Shown here: positions 28,615-37,744 of the stretch, piece after piece
Numbering within the stretch: position 1 is the stretch's first letter
How the letters are laid out: every line of letters begins with the position of its first letter
Source of the DNA: Candidatus Freyarchaeota archaeon
GTDB taxonomy: Archaea; Asgardarchaeota; Jordiarchaeia; Jordiarchaeales; Jordiarchaeaceae
Assembly: GCA_030587365.1 (NCBI GenBank)
Contig: JAUQZE010000011.1
Span: 36,885 to 100,884 of the forward strand
Length of the DNA: 64,000 nt
Direction: 5' to 3'
Notes under the pieces: model-generated
Database searches by the model: none
The model's input: only the letters and a program-made list of their open reading frames with translations
What the model was told of the DNA's origin: nothing
Translations under genes and position numbers: made by a program

Positions 28615-29268
28615 ATGGAAGACGATCTGCAACAGAGAATGGTCAAAGCCATACTTGAAATCGACGAGGAAGAGACAATAAGGCTAACAGGGAAAGCGCT
28701 CAAAGAGAAAATACCGCTTGAAAAAATAATTGACGGTCTATCCGAGGGACTAAAGCAGATGGGGAACCTTTTTGAGAAGGGAGAAAAGTTCATACCGGAA
28801 CTTGTGATAGCCGCAGAATTCGTTGATAAGGCTTTCAAAATTCTTGAACCACACCTATCCCCGGAAGAAGAGAAAGCTAGAGGTTGGAGAAGCGTTAAAG
28901 TGGTGATTGCTACTGTTGAAGGAGATATTCACGATTTGGGTAAAAACCTTGTCGTCACTATGCTATCCGCTGCGGGTTTTCGGGTAATCGACCTTGGAAA
29001 GGATGTAGACGCCAAGACTATTGTTTCAAAGGTTAAGGAAACCAATGCGCAGGTTGTAGGCTTGTCCGCCTTATTAACAACCACTATGTCACACCAGGAA
29101 GAAGTGATAAAACTACTAATCGAAGAAGGAATAAGAGAAAAAGTTAAGGTTATGATAGGTGGCGCCCCCGCCACTCAAAGCTGGGCTGAACGGATAGGTG
29201 CCGACGCATATGCTGAGAACGCCATGGAGGCCGTGAGAAAGCTCAAGGAAATCCTGGGTGAGGGGTAA
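28615..29268 (+). CDS. Methyltransferase cognate corrinoid protein (MtbC/MttC/MtgC family)
   Basis: About 217 residues from ATG 28615, the usual family length, with GAGGGG upstream. The longer frame from GTG 28546 adds 23 residues without family similarity. An N-terminal helical cap domain (VKAILEIDEEETIRLTGKAL) precedes a Rossmann-like B12-binding domain with the cobalt-ligand motif EGDIHDLGKNLV and SALLTTTMSHQEEV, ending at MIGGAPATQSWAERIGADAYAENA. It accepts a methyl group from the methyltransferase encoded six bases downstream and hands it to an acceptor. The adjacent core-MetE gene suggests homocysteine as a possible acceptor. Confidence 0.9.
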   Translation: MEDDLQQRMVKAILEIDEEETIRLTGKALKEKIPLEKIIDGLSEGLKQMGNLFEKGEKFIPELVIAAEFVDKAFKILEPHLSPEEEKARGWRSVKVVIATVEGDIHDLGKNLVVTMLSAAGFRVIDLGKDVDAKTIVSKVKETNAQVVGLSALLTTTMSHQEEVIKLLIEEGIREKVKVMIGGAPATQSWAERIGADAYAENAMEAVRKLKEILGEG

Positions 29269-29273
29269 TTTAA

Positions 29274-30710
29274 TTGCCAGAAATGAATGTTAAGCGTCCA
29301 ACTCTAAGTCTTTTGGAAGAAGATACTATAAAAGATATTTATGATGCAGCTCTACGAATACTAGAAAGCACCGGGGTCGAAATTGATAATGGAAAGGTTC
29401 TCGAACTTTTACACCAAAATGGGGTAATAATCGACTTTGATAAGAAGAGAGCCAAGTTTCCGCAAGACCTTGTGAAAAAATGCGTAAAATCCACCCCTTC
29501 AGAAGTTAAACTGTATAGCCGTGACGGAAAACATGACCTGCTCCTCAAAGATAATAATGTCTATTTCGATCCAGGCTCTACCGCGATAAATATTCTTGAA
29601 GAGGGAATTATAAGAAAACCCTTATCGGAAGACCTCGTAAAATTTGTACGCGTCGCGGATTACCTTAACTACATTCACGTCCAGAGCACAGCACTAGTCA
29701 TAACAGATGTTCCAGCCAGATTCGTGGATCGGTACCGTCTTTACATTGTTCTAAAAAATTCCACCAAACCCGTGATAACAGGCGCCTTTACCAAGGACGG
29801 CGTCCACGAAATGAAAAAACTTCTGGAAATCCTTTTAGACAAAGGCGATGTAACGAAAAAACACATGGCTGTCTTCGACTGCTGTCCAACTCCTCCCCTT
29901 GAATGGAGTGAAATAACCTCACAGAACTTAATTGATTGTGCTAGATACGGAATTCCTGTGGAACTCGTTTCTATGCCCCTAGCTGGTGCAACGGGTCCTG
30001 TAACTCTCGCGGGGTCGATTGTTCAGCACACCGCGGAGACTCTAAGCGGAATAGTCATCGCCCAACTTGCAAATCGGGGGACGCCGTGTATTTACGGAGG
30101 GTCTCCGGCTATTTTTGATATGCATCAGGGTACAACACCTATGGGTGCGATAGAGACTATGATGATTGGTTGCGCCCATGCTCAGGTTGGAAAGTTCTTA
30201 GGTCTGCCAACACATGCCTATTTGGGTCTGAGCGATTCCAAAACTATTGATTCTCAGTCGGGATTCGAATCCGCGCTCGGAATTGTTCTCGGCGCTCTCA
30301 CTGGAATTAACGTTATTTCTGGGCCCGGTATGTTGGGCTTTGAGAGTTGTCAGAGTATGGAGAAACTTGTGATTGACAATGAGCTCTGCGGAATGGCTTT
30401 AAGAATGATTCGCGGGATTCAGGTTTCAGAAGAATTGCTTGCTGAGAAACTAATTAGAGACTTGGGTCCGGGAGGGCATTTCCTGAACTCGAGGCACACT
30501 CTTAAATGGTTTAGAGAAGAACAATTCTTACCTTCCATCATAATTGACCGGTTGACGACTTCCCTTTGGCAGGAGAAGGGGTCTAAAAACTCTTACCAGA
30601 GGGCTAAAGATGAGGTAAAAAGGATTTTATTTGAACACAAACCTGAAGATTTACCACCAGACATGGAAAGAGAATTAGATAGTATGGCAGAGAAATGGAA
30701 AAAAGACTAA
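29274..30710 (+). CDS. MttB-family (non-pyrrolysine) corrinoid methyltransferase
   Basis: 478 residues from TTG 29274, shortly after GAGGGG. The protein has the trimethylamine methyltransferase fold: LYIVLKNSTKPVITGAF, GATGPVTLAGSIVQHTAETLSG, YGGSPAIFDM and GLSDSKTIDSQSGFESALG. There is no in-frame TAG, so it lacks the pyrrolysine of true MttB and belongs with MtgB-like enzymes that demethylate quaternary amines such as glycine betaine. It forms an operon with the corrinoid protein. The methylamine substrate cannot be read from the sequence. Confidence 0.88.
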   Translation: MPEMNVKRPTLSLLEEDTIKDIYDAALRILESTGVEIDNGKVLELLHQNGVIIDFDKKRAKFPQDLVKKCVKSTPSEVKLYSRDGKHDLLLKDNNVYFDPGSTAINILEEGIIRKPLSEDLVKFVRVADYLNYIHVQSTALVITDVPARFVDRYRLYIVLKNSTKPVITGAFTKDGVHEMKKLLEILLDKGDVTKKHMAVFDCCPTPPLEWSEITSQNLIDCARYGIPVELVSMPLAGATGPVTLAGSIVQHTAETLSGIVIAQLANRGTPCIYGGSPAIFDMHQGTTPMGAIETMMIGCAHAQVGKFLGLPTHAYLGLSDSKTIDSQSGFESALGIVLGALTGINVISGPGMLGFESCQSMEKLVIDNELCGMALRMIRGIQVSEELLAEKLIRDLGPGGHFLNSRHTLKWFREEQFLPSIIIDRLTTSLWQEKGSKNSYQRAKDEVKRILFEHKPEDLPPDMERELDSMAEKWKKD

Positions 30711-30733
30711 TAATTAGGAAAAAAGGGTTCCAT

Positions 30734-31630
30734 TCATTTTACTTCTTTTACCGCTTTGACCATCCGTATCATTTTTTCGGCAGCTATCTTATCGCTTTTT
30801 AGTCCTCTTAATCCGCAGTCTGGATGTGTGATAATGTTTTCCTTTCCCACAAGCTCGATGGCCTTTCTTAGTAGTTCTATTACGCTCGGCACCTCTTCCA
30901 ATTCGGGAGTATCGGAGCGTACGCATCCTACACCCAACTTCTTTTTCGCTTTTACCAGTTTGTCTTTTGAGATAACATTGAAGTTTACTGGGTACCCTGC
31001 AAAAGCGTGGCTCAAAACATCCACTGGAAAATCGAGTAGAGTATCAAAGACTTTAGTAATGTCTCCGCACACGTGAAGGTGAATCGGCTTTTTCACGTTC
31101 TTTCTTGCTATTCTAACGGCTTCTCTCGCTAAATCCATGGGCGCCCCTACGCTGTAGTACGGTTCATCAATCTGTATGGCGTCCACGCCCGCCTCCAACT
31201 GTAATTGGGCTTCAGTATTTACGAATTGCCCCATGTCGTTGTATAATTCGGGATCCCTGTATCCCTTGTACACTTTCGTTTTAAGCAACCCACTCATAAC
31301 CATTGTAACAGGTCCGGTGACTATTCCCTTAAGCAAGGGAGCTTTTCCGCCATATTTTTCCTTGAGATATTTCTTAACCCATCCGAGGTCTTCAGCTGCT
31401 ATACTCTTTCCGTCATGTTCAATCCTATCGGTTATATGCCATTTGCCATTTTTACTCTGGAAACCCTTTGCATGTTCAGCAAAATAGGTGATCATATCAG
31501 CACGCGTCTGGCCATCGCTGATAAGATTTATCCCCGCCTTTATCTGGGACTCCACGGCAAGAAGTATATTATCCCGAAAATCTAGATTTTCGAGTCTAGG
31601 AAAGCTTCCAATAACTGTAGCCAGTAACAT
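30734..31630 (-). CDS. Core-MetE-type methionine synthase
   Basis: About 298 residues, corresponding to the C-terminal catalytic half of cobalamin-independent methionine synthase. The start VIGSFPR, the HLHVCGD segment with His and Cys zinc ligands, a Glu-containing DAIQIDEPYYSVG and the final Cys ligand in IITHPDCGLRGL are all present. Folate-independent archaeal enzymes of this size take the methyl group from a corrinoid protein. The convergent corrinoid protein and methyltransferase next door make that donor plausible. ATG at 31630 follows GGTGATG; the GTG at 31639 is an alternative. Confidence 0.85.
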   Translation of the reverse strand: MLLATVIGSFPRLENLDFRDNILLAVESQIKAGINLISDGQTRADMITYFAEHAKGFQSKNGKWHITDRIEHDGKSIAAEDLGWVKKYLKEKYGGKAPLLKGIVTGPVTMVMSGLLKTKVYKGYRDPELYNDMGQFVNTEAQLQLEAGVDAIQIDEPYYSVGAPMDLAREAVRIARKNVKKPIHLHVCGDITKVFDTLLDFPVDVLSHAFAGYPVNFNVISKDKLVKAKKKLGVGCVRSDTPELEEVPSVIELLRKAIELVGKENIITHPDCGLRGLKSDKIAAEKMIRMVKAVKEVK

Positions 31631-31833
31631 AGAACTCACATCACCGATTAGTTTATGGACTCATTAATTTAAACCTTGATACTTATATCTTTTTCTCATA
31701 TTTTTTAATAAAAATATTACCCTTATTCATAAAAATTTATGAACCCCAACATCCCCTAAAATAAAAACTCCTTTCAAAACAATGGGAATAGAATAAAATT
31801 AATTAGAATATTTTGCCGAAAAAACCGATTTTA

Positions 31834-32040
31834 CTAAACTTCTGAGAATCCTCTACGGCCGCCTCTCCTAGGAGGTGCACGGCTTTGTTGACCAGCGATT
31901 TTTTCGTTAACTATTCTCTTAACGTAGTTACGTCGATTTCTTATTCTGGGAATAGGCATCCTTCTCTCTTTGCCCTGAACTTTTGGAGTCTGACTACGAA
32001 CTTTTCCAGCTTTTGTTAAACTACCGTGAGAACCTGGCAT
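31834..32040 (-). CDS. rps30e: 30S ribosomal protein eS30
   Basis: A 68-residue, very basic protein. It has GSLTKAGKVRSQTPKV near the N terminus, the hallmark of eS30, followed by RIRNRRNYVKRIVN. The tail is rich in Arg and Gly (PPRRGGRRGF). It binds the small ribosomal subunit. It stands alone. Confidence 0.9.
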   Translation of the reverse strand: MPGSHGSLTKAGKVRSQTPKVQGKERRMPIPRIRNRRNYVKRIVNEKIAGQQSRAPPRRGGRRGFSEV

Positions 32041-32171
32041 TATTAAAATCCTCCATTATGTGACCAAAAGAAGTAAAGAAACATACACATTTAAAGTTTA
32101 TCCAAAAAACTCCGTGAAACCGTGAAAAGTCCACAAAAATAGAAAAATTAAAAAAAATGTGAGGAATAGTG

Positions 32172-33536
32172 TTATTTTTTCCTAGCGATCTTCTTGGTAA
32201 CGGGTTCTGCTACCAGAGTTAGAACGTCCCAGGTTGGACAACTCGCTGGCGCGTAGCAAGTCTCCAGCCACTCAAGATCGTAGACAGACATGCCTGACTG
32301 CATAGCGGCTGCGATCACGTTAATTTTCTGATGCACATCCTCGTAACCCACAATCTGAGCCCCAAGAATCTTACCATTCTCATCGGATAAAATCTTGATT
32401 CTAATAAGCTTACCACCAGGGAAATACTCCGGCTTGGAAGAACCAGTAATTTTACCAACAATAGGCTTAATCTTGTTCCTTTCTAACTGACTCGTGGTAG
32501 GACCGACGGCCGCAATTTGGATGTCGAAAACTTTTGTGATTCGCGTTAAAAGCACGCCCTTAGGCATCCGGGCTTCGCCGCCCACAGCGTTAATACCACA
32601 CACCTTACCCATTCTTACCGCGATGGTCCCCATTCCCTGTGGAGTGGGTTCTCCCGTTACAAAGTCTGGGTATTCCGTGCAGTCACCCGCGCTGTAGATG
32701 TCTGGAACATTAGTTTCACACTTTTCGTTTACTTTGATGTATTTAGTAGTTCCCAGTGCTACTCCTGATTTTTGGGCTACTTCAGTATAGGGCCTGACTC
32801 CGGCACCGATTACCACTAGGTCTGCCGGAAGTTCTTTTGTTTCCTTGGTTTCGCGGTTTTCGATTAGCACTTTTTGTACCCTTTCCTTACCTAACACAGC
32901 TTTTGCTGCGGTGTTGGTGTATACCTCCATTCCGTGTTTGATCATTTCCTCTTGTACCAGTTCTGCCATATCTGGATCTATCATTAGTGGTACAACGCTT
33001 GGTAAGAATTCCACCATAGCTACTTTCAGCCCCTTCTCTACAAGATTTTCCGCGGTTTCCACACCAATGAGACCCGCGCCTATTACCACCGCATTTTTTG
33101 CTTTTCTCGCCGCAGCTTCAATGTCCATCGCATCTTTAAGAGTCCTTAGATAAAATATCCCTTTCATATTCTGCACGCCTTCTATTGGTGGCGCTGCAGG
33201 GTGTGAGCCTGTTGCGATAACCAGTTTGTCATAATTTACGGTTTCCTCTTTGCCAGTTTTGAGATCTTTCAATTTTACTGTTTTAGCCTTGGTATTGATA
33301 TCAGTTACTTCAGTTTCCAGTTTAATGCCTATTTTCGCGAAGCTTTCGAACCATCCTGCGTCATGTTCCCTAAGATTGAGAAATTCGGGTATAACCTTTG
33401 AAATTGTGTAAGGTAATCCGCATCTAGAATATTCCGGGTACGGTTCACGATTTATTAAAAGCACTTCACATTTTCTATCAGTTTTTTTGGCCCAGAACGC
33501 AGCGGTTGTGCCAGCGGCTCCAGATCCAATAATCAC
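32172..33536 (-). CDS. FAD-dependent NAD(P)H oxidase / CoA-disulfide reductase-type flavoprotein
   Basis: About 454 residues. There are two Rossmann motifs, GSGAAGTTAAF at the start and VVIGAGLIGVETAENL around residue 150, and the redox-active Cys in YSRCGLPY. The FAD segment IYSAGDCTEY and a C-terminal dimerisation domain complete the family. It reduces CoA disulfides, polysulfide or oxygen with NAD(P)H. The start is uncertain. GTG at 33536 cuts into the first strand (KVVIIGSG), while an ATG nine codons upstream with a proper sequence (KTTKVV) is one base out of frame because of a run of five A. A homopolymer error or a real single-base change would explain this. Confidence 0.85.
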   Translation of the reverse strand: MIIGSGAAGTTAAFWAKKTDRKCEVLLINREPYPEYSRCGLPYTISKVIPEFLNLREHDAGWFESFAKIGIKLETEVTDINTKAKTVKLKDLKTGKEETVNYDKLVIATGSHPAAPPIEGVQNMKGIFYLRTLKDAMDIEAAARKAKNAVVIGAGLIGVETAENLVEKGLKVAMVEFLPSVVPLMIDPDMAELVQEEMIKHGMEVYTNTAAKAVLGKERVQKVLIENRETKETKELPADLVVIGAGVRPYTEVAQKSGVALGTTKYIKVNEKCETNVPDIYSAGDCTEYPDFVTGEPTPQGMGTIAVRMGKVCGINAVGGEARMPKGVLLTRITKVFDIQIAAVGPTTSQLERNKIKPIVGKITGSSKPEYFPGGKLIRIKILSDENGKILGAQIVGYEDVHQKINVIAAAMQSGMSVYDLEWLETCYAPASCPTWDVLTLVAEPVTKKIARKK

Positions 33537-33765
33537 AACTTTGGTCGTTTTTCATCCCTTCTTTTTAATTTATTATTTTGTTAGCCATGCATGGATTCGA
33601 CTTATAATTAAAATTTTTTGTCAACCTGTAACTTATAGAAAAATAAGTATCGATAATTGTTTCATTAACCGGCTTTTTGAGATGCCATAATACCCTACTA
33701 TTTGGGGGCTTTAAATGGTCAGTTTTCTATTTTGTTACTTGTTGTTTGAACTCTTTTAGTTGTTT

Positions 33766-33927
33766 TTATCTTTCTCCCTTGCAAACAGGACAGATGACTT
33801 TACCAGTGCCCCAGCAGCTTTTGCATATTGTTCTTGAGTAAGGGTCGGTTACACCATGCCCTCCACATGTTTGGCATAGTATTTTTCCTGTTCCTTTACA
33901 TCTTGGACATTTTGATTTTCCGGCCAA
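33766..33927 (-). CDS. Small DnaJ-type zinc-finger protein
   Basis: 53 residues from TTG 33927, seven bases after GAGGA. The protein is little more than four CxxCxGxG-type repeats: CPRCKGTG, CQTCGGHG, CKSCWGTG, CPVCKG. This is the zinc-binding module of DnaJ and of small tryptophan-RNA-binding attenuation inhibitor-like proteins. Four knuckles bind two zinc ions. It is probably a chaperone-like or RNA-related small protein, and archaeal genomes carry many such stand-alone modules. Its gene sits 60 bases downstream of the YchF-type GTPase in the same direction. Confidence 0.75.
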   Translation of the reverse strand: MAGKSKCPRCKGTGKILCQTCGGHGVTDPYSRTICKSCWGTGKVICPVCKGER

Positions 33928-33986
33928 CACACATTCCTCTTCATTTTTAGATTAATAAAATATTTTATTGTAGGAGTTTATGTTAT

Positions 33987-35220
33987 TTATTTCATACCCT
34001 TTTGGGCAACAATACGCACCACATCTTTGTCCTTTAGTTCTGCGTTTGCCGCCAAGGTCTTCCCTGTCTTGGCATTTACTGCTTGAATAAAGGTCTCGCC
34101 AAGGTCGGTGTGTATTGCGTAGGCTAGTTCTCTCGCCGTTGTGCCTCTTGGTACTAGGTAAACGTCGGGTAGAACGTTTCCGTTGTGGTCGCTGTATTTG
34201 TTTGCGTCTTCGACTGGATATACCGCGATCATGTTGAGTACTCCGAAAACCATCTGGTTGAGGGTTTCCTGTATTCCCGTAGAGCCGTACTTACTTAATA
34301 TTTCTTCGCGTATTTTTTCTAAAACTGGTTTCTGATTCGCGGGAATTTTGTCCGGTTTTAAAATCTTAAAGTCGGAGTCGCCGGGTCTGTATTCAATCGC
34401 TCCATCTTCAGCTAGTTTTCTGAGCATATATTCTGCAAGTGAGCTTGCTGGTACCACTTTTCCTTTTTTCTTGAGTTTTTCTAGGTTTTGTGGTGAAGTT
34501 TTTCGGTCTATTTTGTTTGCGCATATGAGCATCGGCTTTGAAGCTTTTTGTAGTTCTCGTGAAAAATTATATAATTGGTCTTCGTTCCAAGTTTTGGGTT
34601 TTTCCGGGTCGAGTTTTGCGTTTTGTATTGCCTTTTTGATGTGAACTCTCTTTATCGCCAATCCAGATAATCTGTCTATAAGGAGTTCATCAAGCTTCGC
34701 TTTCGATGTATCCACTTCTCTAGCTATCTTTGGCCATTCACGCGTTACTATTTGTTTAAACCACATTGCTATTTCTTTCTCAAGAAAGTCTACTTCCTCT
34801 ACCGGGTTTCCTGTTCCTGGCTCGATAGGTTTTCCCTCGAGGTCTGTTGCTCCTGATGCGTCAACGACCTGAATTAATGCGTCGGCTCGTCGGAGGTCGT
34901 CCAGAAATTGGTTTCCTAATCCGCGTCCCTGCCAAGCGTCGGGCACCAGTCCTGCGACGTCAAGCAAGTTTACTGGTATGTAGCGTATGCCGTCTACGCA
35001 TATGGAGTTTTTGCAGTTGTCTTTCACTCCGAGTTCTTTGCATACGCAGTCTATTCGAACATAGCCCGTTCCTTGTTGGGCATTTATGGTTGTGAAGGGA
35101 TAATCCGCTACCTTGTATTCCGTTAGGCAAGCCGCGTTCAGAAAAGTGGTTTATCGGTCCAGTACACTATTTCGTGCGTTGGATTCCCGAATTAGGCTTG
35201 CCTACAATTCCAACCAACAT
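33987..35220 (-). CDS. ychF: YchF/Ygr210-type Obg-family GTPase, split by a 31-nt intron
   Basis: Joined from 35220-35184 and 35152-33987, this gives a 400-residue YchF-like GTPase, full length for archaea. Exon 1 is only 37 bases: it reads GIVGKPNSG and the first base of a Lys codon. Exon 2 completes GKTTFLNAACL, restoring the P-loop exactly, and continues with DYPFTTINAQQGTGYVRI, LLDVAGLVPDAWQGRGLGNQFLDDL, ANKID and the C-terminal TGS-like domain VYLVPRGTTARELAYAIH. Without removal of 35153-35183 the first exon meets TAG after 17 codons and the remaining frame has no P-loop. YchF-like GTPases bind ribosomes. Confidence 0.85.
35153..35183 (-). other. Predicted 31-nt BHB-type (relaxed) intron in ychF
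   Basis: Removing these 31 bases is the only way to join the two frames with an intact Gly-Lys-Thr-Thr P-loop. At the junctions exon 1 UCGG can pair with intron CCGA (4 bp), the intron begins UCCA and pairs with UGGA, and an inner stem GCAC:GUGU has loop GAAAUA. The flanking exons also share a 10-bp complementarity (UAGGCAAGCC with GGCUUGCCUA). With cuts placed by the reading frame, the helix is offset by one base from the canonical bulge geometry, so this is a relaxed motif. Confidence 0.75.
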
Positions 35221-35444
35221 TTTCCATCACTTTTGACAAATTTTGTTTTTCCTACCTAAATAACTTTATTGTCTCCCTTAAATTAATAAATTAGAAAAAG
35301 TGTTTTGTACCCAGTTTAAGGTTTTTTCTAATGTTCTGGAGGTTTCTAATTTTTTTAATGATGGGTTTTACTAAAATTAGGGTTTAAAGGTGGTAGATTA
35401 TATGTATTGGTTGGTAGTCTCTTTTTTCCTTTGTGGCTCTTTTT

Positions 35445-35750
35445 TCATCGGTACTCTCTTTCGAAATGGCCCCAAGTAACTTTGCTCCCGAAAGATCTTA
35501 AGCCCTTTTCTTTAAGTTGCTTAAGAAGATTGTCTGCATGTTCTTGGGGGAGTTCTCCTCTTCTTAGCATGTAGTTAATTATTTCGATAACCTGTTCTTC
35601 ATTGTCGCATCTTCTGATTACTCTGATTATATCCAAATCGCCGACTTCTTCGCTTCTTATTCCGTGTATAGGAGCTGCCATTTTCTCCCCTTCTAACTCC
35701 TTATATAGGTTGGGGTACTCCTCACGTAATTTTTTCTTTTCGATTTCCAT
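35445..35750 (-). CDS. DUF2095-type archaeal protein
   Basis: 101 residues, acidic N terminus (EIEKKKLREEYPNLYKELE), then IHGIRSEE and DLDIIRVIRRCDNEEQVIEIINYMLRRGELPQEHADNLLKQLKEKGLRSFGSK. This matches my memory of the small archaeal DUF2095 family: short, helical and soluble, function unknown. It lies 50 bases upstream of no obvious partner. The radical SAM gene upstream (35804) is in the same direction, so they may be cotranscribed. Confidence 0.6.
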   Translation of the reverse strand: MEIEKKKLREEYPNLYKELEGEKMAAPIHGIRSEEVGDLDIIRVIRRCDNEEQVIEIINYMLRRGELPQEHADNLLKQLKEKGLRSFGSKVTWGHFEREYR

Positions 35751-35803
35751 TGTCTACTCCCAATCAAGAATTCTCGCCGCCCTATAAAAAATGTTTTGTA
35801 ACA

Positions 35804-37435
35804 TTAGTTACAATTTAATCCGCATTTGGAACATTTAATACTGCAAGGTGCTGTCACTCTTCCCTCATAGGCTTTGTCTCTTTCGGCTAGAAGAAACTCC
35901 CTATTAACTCCGACATTTACTATATCCCAAGGATATACTGCCTCGAGATCCCTTTCAGTGCCCACAACCTCCCGGATAGAGATTTTGGTTTCCTTTAGAG
36001 CGCGTCTCCAAGCTCCTAAGCCTCCTCCATATAACGAGGATAACTCAATAGCCTTCCCAACACTATTGTTCCCCAAGGAAAGAAGAGCTTCTATCGCACC
36101 CCATCTAGGATCTAAACCTTCTATACTAATTCTCGGATTTCTTCCCAATTTTGAGGAAATAAACTTTAACCCCCTTCTAAAGTACTCTATGGGCGGCTGT
36201 GGTTCCCACATGAAAGGTGTATGAGGCTTGGGAACAAAAGGATTGATACTTAACCTAACACCTTGGGACGGGAAACCCAGAGAGCCGATGCGACTGGCCA
36301 GATTAACAATACCCTCTAAATCAGCCTGCTCCTCTGTTGGTAAACCCAAAATAAAATACATCTTAAGGTTTTGGAGTCTCTCGCGGATCATCTCTGCCGC
36401 AAAAAAGACCTCATCATCGCTAAAACCTTTATTTTGGGTCTCTCTTAATCTCTCTGTTCCGGCCTCTGGTGCCAACGTTGCGGTTCTCTGGCCCCCCTTG
36501 GCTAGAGCGTCCAACAACTCCTCGGAAACATTATCCACACGAAGACTAGAGACTGAAAGCTCCAAACCAGAATTAACAATACTCCAGCAGAGATCAACCA
36601 AATCCTTATACCCGGAAAGAGAAGGAGCGATAAGAGTAACCTTTCCAACACCGGAACGCTCAACCCCCTCCTCAATAGTTGACAATGCTGTTTTCATACT
36701 GAGACCTCGCATAGGTCTCCCTGTGTAGCCTATCAGACAAAACCTACATCCCCACTCGCAACCCCTAGAAATCTCTAAAAGAAGAGTTTTTCCAAAAACT
36801 GGCATCAAAGGACTATCATCCTCTATCTGGGGAACCACTTGGGTTACGGGTCGGTAAGCCTCCTCGAGACTTTTGCACCAGCTCCTTTTCACAGGCTCCT
36901 TAGAAAATCTGGGAACATAGATGCCCGGCAGCTCAGAGAGCGTTTCAAGGTTTTGCCGAGAGAGATTCCCCTCAAGGTACGTATCAAGCAAATCGTCAAG
37001 TACTGGTTCGGCGTCCCCCAAAAGAAAAAGGTCAACATATTCAGAAAGTGGTTTGGGGTTTTCCAGGGCGCAAGGACCGCCAGCAATTATAAGTGGATGA
37101 TTAGAACCACGATCACTAGAACGGAGAGGTATACCCGCATTTGAGATCATTCTCAAAACATTTGTATAATCCGTCTCAAATTGAAGAGAAAAACCTATAA
37201 TATCAAAATTCCCTAGAGGTTGCCTTGACTCAACGGAAAAGGACGGGGCGTCCCGAGAATTAAATACTCTTTCGCAAGCCACATCCGGACGAGCATTAAG
37301 CATAGCGTAAAGTGTGTGAAATCCTAAACAGGACATACCAACCTGATACCCACTAGGATAGGCTAAAGCAAACTTGATGTCTACTTTCCTGAAATCCTTT
37401 CTAACAACATTAATTTCTGATATACTGTCTTTCAA
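35804..37435 (-). CDS. Radical SAM protein (B12-binding-type N-terminal domain)
   Basis: 543 residues. The N-terminal part (FALAYPSGYQVGMSCLGFHTLYAMLN to ADSVDLFLLGDAEPVLDDLL-like segment) resembles the Rossmann-type B12-binding domain found in this family. The radical SAM core follows with RGCEWGCRFCLIG (CxxxCxxC) and later LAPEAGTERLRETQNKG and INPFVPKPHTPFMWE. A C-terminal cysteine group (CSIKCSKCGLNC) could bind an additional cluster. Similar proteins with TIGR03960-like architecture are of unknown function, possibly RNA or cofactor modification. It overlaps no neighbour. Confidence 0.8.
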   Translation of the reverse strand: MKDSISEINVVRKDFRKVDIKFALAYPSGYQVGMSCLGFHTLYAMLNARPDVACERVFNSRDAPSFSVESRQPLGNFDIIGFSLQFETDYTNVLRMISNAGIPLRSSDRGSNHPLIIAGGPCALENPKPLSEYVDLFLLGDAEPVLDDLLDTYLEGNLSRQNLETLSELPGIYVPRFSKEPVKRSWCKSLEEAYRPVTQVVPQIEDDSPLMPVFGKTLLLEISRGCEWGCRFCLIGYTGRPMRGLSMKTALSTIEEGVERSGVGKVTLIAPSLSGYKDLVDLCWSIVNSGLELSVSSLRVDNVSEELLDALAKGGQRTATLAPEAGTERLRETQNKGFSDDEVFFAAEMIRERLQNLKMYFILGLPTEEQADLEGIVNLASRIGSLGFPSQGVRLSINPFVPKPHTPFMWEPQPPIEYFRRGLKFISSKLGRNPRISIEGLDPRWGAIEALLSLGNNSVGKAIELSSLYGGGLGAWRRALKETKISIREVVGTERDLEAVYPWDIVNVGVNREFLLAERDKAYEGRVTAPCSIKCSKCGLNCN

Positions 37436-37744
37436 TTGGACACCTAGCCCTCTTTAGACAATTAAAAAACTTGAAAATATTAAGCATTAAGAAGAGGCAA
37501 ACCCCGAAATCAAACCAATTTTTATTTCATCCACTTTTTCATTAAATACAGAAATTAGCACCGACTTTTGAAACTTTCGTATCAAAACCGAGTTAAAAAA
37601 TATTTTATCTAAAAGCTCACGTCTTCACAATTTTAAAACAGTGAGATATTGGTTAGCAAAATTTCTTGGAATGGTACTTTAATTCTATCTAAGATTCATT
37701 AATTTTCCGGTTTTCATCCTTTTCAATTTTGGGACTTTTTAAGT
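37436..37744. other. Intergenic region, 309 nt
   Basis: AT-rich, without an open frame or recognisable RNA. It contains the presumed promoter of the radical SAM gene at its left edge. Confidence 0.5.
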
